Origin: UCB3 sp964415605 | Lineage (GTDB): Bacteria > Chloroflexota > Anaerolineae > Epilineales > Epilineaceae | Reading direction: 5' to 3' | Length of the DNA stretch: 52,653 nt | Assembly: GCA_964415605.1 (NCBI GenBank) | Contig: CAYQBA010000003.1 | Coordinates: forward strand, 1-52,653 | In this document: positions 7,165-14,702 of the stretch, piece after piece | Position numbering within the stretch: the first letter of the stretch is position 1 | How the letters are laid out: each line of letters starts with the position of its first letter | Program-made: the position numbers and the translations under genes | Notes under the pieces: model-generated | The model's database searches: none | What the model was told of the DNA's origin: nothing | The model's input: the letters and a program-made list of their open reading frames with translations, nothing else

Positions 7165-8991
7165 ATGCCCCCAGCCGAGTTGAGCCCATCCGAGATCGGC
7201 ATGATCAGGCCAGATCCAGCGGACCACACCGCCTTGTGCGCCGCGCTTGCCGCCGGCAGACGCAATCCCTGGCTTGCCAGCCTGATCATGCGCCGCCTGC
7301 CCGCGATGCGCGCGCGCCTGGCCGCCCTTCGCGCCCGGATCGCCGACCTGCCCCGCTACGTCCGGCGGCGGCTGCTGCGGCGCTGGGCACCGGCCGCGCC
7401 GCTGGCGAGCCTGCTCCTCGCGCTGAGCGGAGGGACCGGCGAGGCGGCGACGATCACCGTCAACGTCGGGGCGGGCTGCACGTTGTCGGCCGCGATCGTC
7501 AACGCCAACGCGGACGACACGTCCGGCTCGGTCAACTGCGCGGCGGGCAGCGGCCCGGACACGATCGTCCTGGCCGGCGGGACCTACCTCTTGAACACGG
7601 CCTACGGCGCGGCGCTGCCGGACATCGAGAGCGCCATCACGATTCAGGGGAACGGGGCAACCCTCGACGCCGAGACCGCCTTCGCGGTATTGCGGGTGCG
7701 GAACAACGGCGACCTGACCCTCGAAGAAGCCACGATCACCGGCGGCTTCGACAGCACATTCGGCGGCGGGATCTTCAACGAGGGGAACCTGAGCCTGGAG
7801 CGCTGCACCGTGTCGTCCAACACGGGCTACAACGGCGGCGGGATCAACAATCGGGGCACGCTCCGGATCGAGGAATGCCGCATCTCCGGCAACTCGGCGG
7901 GGGGGCGCGGCGGCGGCGTCTACGCCGACGGCCGCGCCACGATCGTGAACAGCACGATCGTCGGCAACACCGCCTACCATGGCGGCGGCATCTTCAACAT
8001 CGCGAACCTCCAAGGCGCGGTCGGGCTGCGCGTCTCCGGCAGCACGATCTCCGGCAACACGGCCTACGGCAGCGGCGGCGGCATCGCGAACGGGCACAAC
8101 GTCGACTACGTCTTGACCGCCGGCATCGCCGAGATCGTCAACACCACGATCTCCGGCAACAGCAGCGGCGTGGGCGGCGGCGTCTACAACTACTACGGCA
8201 CCGTCGGTCTGATCCACACAACGGTCGCCCGCAACTTCGGCGCAGTTGCCGGCAGCGGCATCGCCGCCGCCACCGATGCCCGCATCGTCGTCTCGGGCAG
8301 CATCGTGGCCGACCAGCAGGCCGGCGGCCAGGATTGCGCCGCCGGCGGGCCGATGAGCATCGCCAGCAGCGGGTTCAACCTCGAGAGCGGGACCGCGTGC
8401 GGCTTCACCGCGACCGGCGACATCCAGAACGGCGACGCCGACCTCGGGCCGCTTCAGGACAACGGCGGGCCGACCTTCACCCACGCCATCGGCACGGCCA
8501 GCGACGCGCTCCACACCGCGGACAACGCGGTGTGCACGGCATCGCCGGTCGACGCCGTCGACCAGCGCGGCATCACGCGCCCGCAGCCGGGGGGCGGCGT
8601 CTGCGACATCGGGGCGTTCGAGCTCGAGCGGTTCGATGCGCCGACCGCGGCACAGGTCATCGGATTCGCGGCGGTGCCTGACCCCACGGGGCGGGTACGG
8701 GTGTCCTGGCAGACGGAGAGCGAGGTCGGCGTCGCCGGCTTCCGCGTCCAACGAGCGGCGGCGCCGCCTGGCCAGGCGGCCGGTCCGTGGACGAACGTCT
8801 CGGGCTTGATCCCCGCCCGCGGCGCCGCCGCCGGCGGCACGCGCTACGCCGCCGACGACAGGCCGGGCATCGGCCACTTCCAGTATCGGCTGGAAGTGGT
8901 GAACACCGACGGCGCGCCCGAGATCCACGGGCCTGCTTCGGCCGTGGTCCGGGCCATCCGGGCCTTCCTGCCGTGGGCGGGCGGTGGTTGA
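7165..8991 (+). CDS. Secreted right-handed beta-helix (choice-of-anchor Q-like) protein
   Basis: This encodes 608 aa. A long basic N-region precedes a hydrophobic core (APLASLLLALSGGTGEAA, about 75-93), after which the mature protein begins with TITVNVGAGCTLSAAI. Residues about 170-390 are imperfect 20-30-residue coils with the ladder NSTISGNTA-GGGI-N, the pattern of a parallel beta-helix as in polymorphic outer membrane and pectate-lyase-like proteins. A segment SGFNLESGTAC...LGPLQDNGGPT ending VCDIGAFELE is the choice-of-anchor Q signature. A FnIII-like module (RVRVSWQTESEVGVAGFRVQRA, quoted in parts) follows. The chain ends RAFLPWAGGG. No catalytic residues can be identified, so it may be adhesive or glycan-binding. 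GAGG lies 8 nt before the ATG. Confidence 0.85.
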   Translation: MPPAELSPSEIGMIRPDPADHTALCAALAAGRRNPWLASLIMRRLPAMRARLAALRARIADLPRYVRRRLLRRWAPAAPLASLLLALSGGTGEAATITVNVGAGCTLSAAIVNANADDTSGSVNCAAGSGPDTIVLAGGTYLLNTAYGAALPDIESAITIQGNGATLDAETAFAVLRVRNNGDLTLEEATITGGFDSTFGGGIFNEGNLSLERCTVSSNTGYNGGGINNRGTLRIEECRISGNSAGGRGGGVYADGRATIVNSTIVGNTAYHGGGIFNIANLQGAVGLRVSGSTISGNTAYGSGGGIANGHNVDYVLTAGIAEIVNTTISGNSSGVGGGVYNYYGTVGLIHTTVARNFGAVAGSGIAAATDARIVVSGSIVADQQAGGQDCAAGGPMSIASSGFNLESGTACGFTATGDIQNGDADLGPLQDNGGPTFTHAIGTASDALHTADNAVCTASPVDAVDQRGITRPQPGGGVCDIGAFELERFDAPTAAQVIGFAAVPDPTGRVRVSWQTESEVGVAGFRVQRAAAPPGQAAGPWTNVSGLIPARGAAAGGTRYAADDRPGIGHFQYRLEVVNTDGAPEIHGPASAVVRAIRAFLPWAGGG

Positions 8992-9133
8992 GCTTCGGCG
9001 CGCTCGGGATCGCGCGGCCGGCGAGGGAGCGGCCTGGAGCGGCGGTCCGGCCGCCGACGCTGGGCGTGGGAAGCGATCGCGGGGGTGAGGGGATGGCGTC
9101 GTACGTGATTCCCCGGCGCCAGGCTGGCCGCCG

Positions 9134-9742
9134 GTGAACCTCGCTGCCCGCCGCGTTGTCCTGCGCGACATCCGACGCGACGACCTCGACGCCTACGCCG
9201 ACTGGCACCAGCTCGGTCGGCGCTGGCAGGAGACCGACGGCCCCGACCTCGGACCGGTGCGCACGGCCGCCGAGACGGCCGACGTCGTCGCACAACAAGT
9301 CGAGAAGCTCCGCGACATCATCCAGGCCGGCACCTTCAGCACCCCGCGTCATCGGATGGTCATCGCGGCCCGCGCCGACGACCGGCTCATCGGCGAGGTG
9401 TCGCGCTATACCGAGCACAAGGTGCTGGGCTGGCCGGCCGTCGGCATCGTCATCTTCGACGAGGGCCTGTGGGGCCAGGGCCTCGGCCACGAAGCCCTGG
9501 GCACGTGGGTGGACTACCTCTTCGGCGCGCAGCCGGAGTGGCGGCGCCTGATGATGGGCACGTGGTCCGGCAACGTCGGCATGCTCCGCCTGGCCGCCAA
9601 GCTCGGATTCGTCGAGGAGGGGCGCTACCGCGAGGCTCGGTTCATCCGCGGCGCCTACTACGACAGCGTCATGTTCGGCATCCTGCGCACCGAGTGGCAG
9701 GCCCGCTATCCGGCCGGGTTCGCGGCGAGCTTGGAGGCGTAG
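9134..9742 (+). CDS. GNAT family N-acetyltransferase (RimJ/RimL-like)
   Basis: This encodes 202 aa from a GTG start. The opening VVLRDIRRDDLDAYADWHQL is the usual start of RimJ/RimL-type GNAT proteins. The middle has DRLIGEVSRYTEH, VGIVIFDEGLWGQGLGHEAL (the acetyl-CoA-binding A motif, with GQGLGHEA in place of Q/RxxGxG/A) and the C-terminal GNVGMLRLAAKLGFVEEGRYREAR, which is diagnostic. It would transfer acetyl from acetyl-CoA to an amine. The substrate could be a protein N-terminus, a small amine or an antibiotic and cannot be told. The Shine-Dalgarno is poor. It is convergent with the Uma2 gene. Confidence 0.9.
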   Translation: MNLAARRVVLRDIRRDDLDAYADWHQLGRRWQETDGPDLGPVRTAAETADVVAQQVEKLRDIIQAGTFSTPRHRMVIAARADDRLIGEVSRYTEHKVLGWPAVGIVIFDEGLWGQGLGHEALGTWVDYLFGAQPEWRRLMMGTWSGNVGMLRLAAKLGFVEEGRYREARFIRGAYYDSVMFGILRTEWQARYPAGFAASLEA

Positions 9743-9814
9743 GCGGCGGGCGAAGGGACCGGGCCGTCGCGGGCCGCGCGGTTTCCGACCGCGACCGCCC
9801 CGCCCCGCCCCGCG

Positions 9815-10438
9815 CTACGCCTCCGCCCCGAGCACGTCGTCCACCGCGATCGCCACGTCCGGGAACGCGGCGGGCCGCAGCTCGGAGCCGCGCGCGAGCC
9901 GCTCGACCGAGCGGTAGCCGTCCGCCGCCGGCGTCCGGTGGACCTCCACCGCATCGCCCGCCAGATCGACGATCCACAGCTCTGGGATGCCGGCGGCGGC
10001 GTACAGCGCGGCCTTCACCCCCCGGTCGACGGCGAGAGAGCTGTCGGCGACCTCGATGACCAGCAGCACATCCGCTGGCTCCGGGTGGGACCGACGGTAG
10101 CGGTCGGCGCGCGGGCGCAGGACCGACACGTCCGGCTCGGGCTCGCTCGTTCCCGAGAGCCGGACGGGATCCTGGGCGCCGACGATGCACCGACCGGTGA
10201 GACGTGTGACCAGCATCTCAATGAGTTGCTTGACACACCCCGCATGACGGCTGCTGATCGGCATCTTGTAGACCACCTCCCCGTTGAGCAGCTCGGTTCG
10301 CTCGTCGTCGGTCAGTAGCCCGACCTCGGCCATGCGGTGGTAGTCGTCGACCGTGAACGGCCGGCGGATCGTGAGCAAGGCGAGCTCTGGGGGCGCGTCG
10401 AGCGCGGCCGGGGAGAGGACGTGATGCGTGGTGCTCAT
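9815..10438 (-). CDS. Uma2 family (DUF820) endonuclease-like protein
   Basis: This encodes 207 aa. The start at 10438 is fixed by AGGAGG 5 nt upstream. It contains FTVDDYHRMAEVGLLTDDER, TELLNGEVV, SEPEPDVSVLRP and VLLVIEVADSSLAVDRGVKA followed by LYAAAGIPELWIVDL. These are the hallmarks of the Uma2/DUF820 family, with a PD-(D/E)xK nuclease fold. Candidate active-site residues are Asp in PEPDVSV, Glu in LVIEVADSS and the downstream Lys in GVKA. Members are highly expanded in Chloroflexota and Cyanobacteria, and their biological role is largely unknown. It has its own extended -10 promoter and is divergent from the SBBP gene. Confidence 0.9.
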   Translation of the reverse strand: MSTTHHVLSPAALDAPPELALLTIRRPFTVDDYHRMAEVGLLTDDERTELLNGEVVYKMPISSRHAGCVKQLIEMLVTRLTGRCIVGAQDPVRLSGTSEPEPDVSVLRPRADRYRRSHPEPADVLLVIEVADSSLAVDRGVKAALYAAAGIPELWIVDLAGDAVEVHRTPAADGYRSVERLARGSELRPAAFPDVAIAVDDVLGAEA

Positions 10439-10488
10439 GACTGCCTCCTGGGTAGGCACGCCCGGGGGTTCGCACCGTGGTGGGCACG

Positions 10489-10497
10489 ATTGTAGCA
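10489..10497 (-). promoter_or_regulatory. Extended -10 promoter of the Uma2 gene
   Basis: On the minus strand this reads TGC-TACAAT, about 50 bp upstream of the Uma2 start, with no clear -35. Confidence 0.5.
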
Positions 10498-10548
10498 CCG
10501 GACACCTTCGTTGCCTTCGCATCCATTGCCGCGGCGCCCCCAAGTGTC

Positions 10549-10576
10549 TTGACTCACCGGCCACCCAGGCGATAAT
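10549..10576 (+). promoter_or_regulatory. Promoter of the SBBP-repeat gene
   Basis: TTGACT (10549-10554) and GATAAT (10571-10576) are 16 bp apart, giving a leader of about 70 nt before the ATG at 10654, which has GGAGG just upstream (10641-10645). Confidence 0.6.
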
Positions 10577-10653
10577 GCGCCGGAGATCGCGGCGCCGTCA
10601 GATCGCGACGTCCCACCATCCGAAGTCCGCCGTCGTCTAAGGAGGCGAATCCC

Positions 10654-13266
10654 ATGCGCAGGTGCATCCGATTGCTCGCCGGGGTCATCGCGCTCCTGGC
10701 CGTGGCCACGCCGGCCACCGGCCCTCGACGTGGATCGAATCCCACCGGGCCGGCCCCCATCGCCCGCGCGTTCGGGCAAACCTCGATCTTCTTCACCGAG
10801 AATCGCGGCCAGATCGACGGCCCGGCGGCGTTTTCCGTCGACGGGCGCGACCTGCGGCTGGCGTTTTCGGCGCAAGGGGTCGCGATCACCCATTACGGCA
10901 CGCTCCCCGCTGGCGCGGTCCGCCCGCCGCGCCGCCCGGGGGTCACGGTGACCGGGCTGCGCGAGGTCGTCGATCCCGCGACTGGCGCACCCATCTTCAT
11001 CGGAACGCCCGCGCTGGTCGACCCGCCGCGCCGGCCGCGCGCCACCGTCCAACTGGACTTCGTCGGCGCCAGCCTCGCGGCCCGCCCAGTCGGGCGCGAT
11101 CGGACCCCGACGCTCGTCAGCTTCTTCCACGGCCCGCGCCCGGAATGGAAGACGGGGCTCGCCACGTTCCACGCGATCGCGTACGACGATCTGTGGCCGG
11201 GCATCACGCTGACCTACCGCGCCGACGGCGACAAGGTCAAGTACGCGTTCGAAGTCCAGCCCGGAGCCGACCCACGCGCGATCCGCCTGGCGTGGCGTGG
11301 CGCCGCCGGTGTGCGGGTTGGCGTCGACGGCGCGCTGGAGGTCGAGACCGCCGCGGGGGGCTTCCGCGACGACGCGCCCGTCGCGTACCAGGATGTCGGC
11401 GGGCGCCGCCAGGTCGTCGGGGTGCGGTTTGTGGTGGGGGAGGACGTGGGCGCGGGGGCGGCGCACGCCGGGTTGGCGCGGTCGAACACGGCCGCGGGCG
11501 CGGGCGGACACACTGCGGGCGGGACGCCCGCGGTCCCGGGCACGCTGCCGGCGGTTCCGGGCATGGTGCCCACGGCCATTGTCGGCTTCGCTGTCGGCGC
11601 GTACGATCCGAGCCTGCCGCTTGTCATCGACCCAGCGCTCTTCGTCTACGCCGGCTTCTTCGGCGGCCCCGACAACAACCGCGGCCTGGGGATCGCGGTC
11701 GACGACGCGGGCGCCGCGTACTTGTGCGGCGAGACCGAGACCGAGAAGGGCGGCCGCGACGCCTACGCGGTCAAGGTCAGCCCGGACGGCACGCGTTTCG
11801 ACTATATCGCGTACATCGGGGGTCGACTGGACGACACCTGCTTCGACATCGGGGTCGATCCCTCGGGCCACGCCTACCTCACGGGCGTCGCCGGCTCGAC
11901 CGTGGCCGCGGGGTTCCCGGCGACCGTCGGCCCGGATCTCAGCCACAACGGCGGCGGCGACGACACCTTGGTCGCCAAACTGAACCCGACCGGCACCGAC
12001 CTCGTCTTCGCGGGCTACCTCGGCGGCCGGGGCTTCGACTTCGGCGAGGGCATCCGGGTGGCGCCCGATGGATCGGTTTACCTCTCCGGGATCGCGGGCT
12101 CCGGACAAGATACGTTCCCGGCCGTCGTCGGCCCCGACCTCACCCACAATGGCGGCTATGACGCTTACGTCTGCAAGCTGAAGCCCGTGCCGGACCAAGT
12201 CAACCCGAAGGACAACTACGACTACTGCGGCTACGTCGGCGGGAGCGCCGAGGACGTTGGGGTGTTCCGCGACTTCGATGGCAGCGTCGGCATCACCGCC
12301 GGCCACATCGCGTTCGACGCCGCGGGCAACGCGTACGCCAGCGGCATGACGCGGTCGTCGGGATCCTCATTCCCGGACGGTGACGGCTTCGGTGACCTCC
12401 CGAGCCCCGACCGGACCCACAACGGCGACTGGGATGCCTGGGTCGCCAAGGTCAAGGCGGACGGGACCGGCCTGGTCTACGCCGGCTTTCTCGGCGGCAG
12501 CGGCCAGGACGAGGGCTACGGGGCGGGCGTCGACGCCGCGGGCAGCTTCTACTTCACCGGCTCCACCATGTCGCCCGACGACTTCCCGGCCGTCCTTGGG
12601 CCAGACCTGACGTTCAACGGTGGCAACTCGGACGCGTTCGTCGCGAAGGTGGCCCCCGACGGGATGCGGTACGAGTATGCCGGGTTCATCGGCGGCGCGT
12701 GCGCCGGCGATTGCCCCTTCGGCTTCACCGACGAGATGGGCGTCGGCCTGGTCGCCGACGCCGAAGGCCACGCGTACCCGATCGGTTGGACGTATGGCAC
12801 GGGCGCGGGCTTCCCGGCGGCGAACGGCCCGGACCTCACCCCGAACGGCCCGGTCGTCAGCCTGCCGGACGACGACGGGGCGTCCGGCGATGCCTGGGTC
12901 GCGCGCGTCAAGCCGGTGCCGGACGCCGCCGACATCCTTGCCAACTTTGACTTCATCGGGTTCATCGGCGGGGCCAAGTGGGATGCCGCGTTCTGGGTGG
13001 CGCTGGACGGCCGCGGGGGCGCGTACGTGGCGGGCGACACCGGTTCGGATGCCGCGACCTTCCCCAACGGCCAAGGTCTCGCCCACTTCGCCAGCCCGCG
13101 CACCGCAAGGGCCGGCAAGTACGACGCGTTCGTCGCCAAGGTCGTCTACGACCCGGCCGGTCCGGCGCTGACCCCCGAGCCGGCGCCGACCGCGCCGCTG
13201 ACGCCGACGCCCGCGGGATGGGCGCGGCTGCCGTGGGTGGGGCGGCAGTCAGAGTCGCCCCCTTGA
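10654..13266 (+). CDS. Secreted SBBP-repeat (beta-propeller-like) protein
   Basis: This encodes 870 aa. The signal peptide is MRRCIRLLAGVIALLAVATP. The N-terminal domain (about 40-330) starts with SIFFTENRGQIDGPAAF and contains FHAIAYDDLWPGITLTYRAD and FEVQPGADPRAIRLAWRGA, a layout found ahead of SBBP repeats (DUF7948-like). From about residue 330 the chain is a series of roughly 55-60-aa repeats with VYAGFLGGSG, DEGYGAGVDAAGSFYFTGST and NGGNSDAFVAKV, the SBBP (seven-bladed beta-propeller-like) pattern. It ends in a Pro/Thr linker (TPEPAPTAPLTPTP) and GWARLPWVGRQSESPP. It is probably exported and surface-associated; no enzymatic activity is indicated. AGGAGG lies 9-10 nt before the ATG. Confidence 0.9.
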   Translation: MRRCIRLLAGVIALLAVATPATGPRRGSNPTGPAPIARAFGQTSIFFTENRGQIDGPAAFSVDGRDLRLAFSAQGVAITHYGTLPAGAVRPPRRPGVTVTGLREVVDPATGAPIFIGTPALVDPPRRPRATVQLDFVGASLAARPVGRDRTPTLVSFFHGPRPEWKTGLATFHAIAYDDLWPGITLTYRADGDKVKYAFEVQPGADPRAIRLAWRGAAGVRVGVDGALEVETAAGGFRDDAPVAYQDVGGRRQVVGVRFVVGEDVGAGAAHAGLARSNTAAGAGGHTAGGTPAVPGTLPAVPGMVPTAIVGFAVGAYDPSLPLVIDPALFVYAGFFGGPDNNRGLGIAVDDAGAAYLCGETETEKGGRDAYAVKVSPDGTRFDYIAYIGGRLDDTCFDIGVDPSGHAYLTGVAGSTVAAGFPATVGPDLSHNGGGDDTLVAKLNPTGTDLVFAGYLGGRGFDFGEGIRVAPDGSVYLSGIAGSGQDTFPAVVGPDLTHNGGYDAYVCKLKPVPDQVNPKDNYDYCGYVGGSAEDVGVFRDFDGSVGITAGHIAFDAAGNAYASGMTRSSGSSFPDGDGFGDLPSPDRTHNGDWDAWVAKVKADGTGLVYAGFLGGSGQDEGYGAGVDAAGSFYFTGSTMSPDDFPAVLGPDLTFNGGNSDAFVAKVAPDGMRYEYAGFIGGACAGDCPFGFTDEMGVGLVADAEGHAYPIGWTYGTGAGFPAANGPDLTPNGPVVSLPDDDGASGDAWVARVKPVPDAADILANFDFIGFIGGAKWDAAFWVALDGRGGAYVAGDTGSDAATFPNGQGLAHFASPRTARAGKYDAFVAKVVYDPAGPALTPEPAPTAPLTPTPAGWARLPWVGRQSESPP

Positions 13267-13390
13267 CCCCGCGCATCGCCGGGCCTATGCTGGCTTGGTG
13301 CCGTGGTCGAGCAGCCGATTCGCCCGCCCGACCCCTTACCCTGGCCAGCCGCGCGGCGCGCCGCCCGGCCTACCCGTGTGGAGTTGACCG

Positions 13391-14122
13391 ATGAACCCGT
13401 CCCACCCCTCGCCCCCCGACCTCGCACGCCGCCGGACCTTCCGGGCGGCGCTCATGAGCGCGGTGTCGCTCGCGCTGGCCGCGTGCGGCCGGCGCCTGAC
13501 CGGCGACGCGCCCGCGCCCGCCGACCCGACCGCGACAGGTGTTCCCGAACGGGCCGTCGGCGACTCGCCGTCCGGCGGTCCCACCGCCGTGGAGCAGCCG
13601 CCGGCCGTCGCGCCGGTCGCCGACATCCTGCCGCCGACGCCCGCCTGCGGCGACGACGACGACCCGACGCCGGCGCAGACCGAGGGCCCGTATTTCACCC
13701 CGGACTCGCCCGAGCGCGCGTCGCTCGTCGAGCCCGGCATCGCCGGGACGCGCATCGCCGTCGCCGGCCGCGTGCTGACCACCGCCTGCCGGCCCGTGGC
13801 GCGGGCGCTGGTCGACGTGTGGCACTGCGACGCCGACGGCGTGTACGACAACAGCGGCTACCGGCTGCGCGGCCACCAGTACACCGACGCCGACGGGCGG
13901 TATCGCCTCGAGACCATCGTCCCCGGCCAGTACCCGGGCCGCACCCGGCACTACCACGTCAAGGTCCAGGCGCCCGGCAAGCCCGTGCTGACGACGCAGC
14001 TGTATTTCCCGGACGAGCCGGGCAACGCCGGCGACGGCATCTTCGACCCGGCGCTCGTGATGGACGTCCGCGACGCCGCGGATGGCGGCAAGGCCGCCGC
14101 GTTCGACTTCGTGGTGGCATGA
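13391..14122 (+). CDS. Lipoprotein intradiol ring-cleavage dioxygenase-like protein
   Basis: This encodes 243 aa. A twin-Arg-containing N-region (LARRRTFRAALMS) and a lipobox LAAC (Cys about residue 33) indicate an exported, lipid-anchored protein, possibly by the Tat route. After a Pro/Ala linker comes TEGPYFTPDSPERASL, typical of intradiol dioxygenases. VDVWHCDADGVYDNSGY and YPGRTRHYHVKVQ follow. The latter supplies a Tyr and the His-x-His pair expected to ligate non-heme Fe(III), while Tyr near NSGYRLRG would be the fourth ligand. Known family members cleave catechols between the hydroxyls; secreted forms are known but their substrates are mostly undefined. The core is shorter than in classical catechol 1,2-dioxygenase because the helical linker domain is absent. 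GGAG lies 7 nt upstream of the ATG. Confidence 0.85.
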   Translation: MNPSHPSPPDLARRRTFRAALMSAVSLALAACGRRLTGDAPAPADPTATGVPERAVGDSPSGGPTAVEQPPAVAPVADILPPTPACGDDDDPTPAQTEGPYFTPDSPERASLVEPGIAGTRIAVAGRVLTTACRPVARALVDVWHCDADGVYDNSGYRLRGHQYTDADGRYRLETIVPGQYPGRTRHYHVKVQAPGKPVLTTQLYFPDEPGNAGDGIFDPALVMDVRDAADGGKAAAFDFVVA

Positions 14123-14230
14123 TGCCGGTCGTCGGCTGAAACAGGGGCGATGGGGCGCCACTCCCCCCGGGGGGCCCCATCGCCCACCGCCCCGCTGACG
14201 CCCTCGGGGCCGTCTGCCACAGTTCGCCAT

Positions 14231-14304
14231 AGATCGTGTCGCAGATCCCCATAGGGCCTTGCCCCGGATCCCTGTAGATCCTTGCCGCAGATACATGGGG
14301 ATCT
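14231..14304. repeat. Cluster of AGATC-type motifs with inverted repeat
   Basis: The non-coding stretch from 14123 to 14702 contains several copies of AGATC/AGATA (starting 14231, 14243, 14276, 14289). A perfect 10-bp inverted repeat AGATCCCCAT (14243-14252) / ATGGGGATCT (14295-14304) is included. A C12-like run and GCC repeats follow at about 14330-14345. The motifs may be protein-binding sites upstream of the giant gene or a relic; no gene is seen here. Confidence 0.4.
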
Positions 14305-14527
14305 AGCCCCCCACGTCTGGCCATCGTCTGCCCCCCCCCCCCGCCGCCGCCACCCAGCATCCCCGCTCCCTCGCCACCGCTTCCCGCCGACATCTCGCTG
14401 ACGTCCCTGGCGCACGCCCGGCGCCACCCGCGCGTGCGCCAGGCCCCGCCTCGCGCTGCTTCCTCGACCCGATACTCCAACGGATCTCGCATCCTGCCGT
14501 GAGAACCCCGAGCAAGTCCAGATAAGA

Positions 14528-14564
14528 TCTCGAAAAACTATGGTGCAAGCCGTATCTTTCGAGA
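14528..14564 (+). promoter_or_regulatory. AT-rich inverted repeat and possible promoter of the giant gene
   Basis: This AT-rich island has TCTCGAAA (14528-14535) and TTTCGAGA (14557-14564), a perfect 8-bp inverted repeat with 21 nt between. TATCTT at 14553-14558 matches the -10 used at 340. The -35 is poor. An activator or repressor site is a reasonable reading. Confidence 0.4.
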
Positions 14565-14702
14565 CTTTTTCGCGTTAACCCATCGACGTGTGCCGTACCC
14601 GCTCGGATTCATCGATTGGGGCCGTGGGCGTGATCCCGCCGTTCGCGCGTGGATCAGAGCGCTCCCACCCCGTCATCCGCTCGCGCAGCTTGGAGGAAGA
14701 CG

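Noticed and set aside
9815..10438. Uma2 protein as a transposon or IS component
   Set aside because: No transposase, terminal inverted repeats or target duplications are visible around it. Stand-alone Uma2 genes are common.
14303..14548. A possible 81-aa minus-strand gene between the dioxygenase and the giant gene
   Set aside because: It covers the C-rich run and the AT-rich inverted repeat, has a Gly/Arg-rich composition typical of random GC-rich frames, and no ribosome site.
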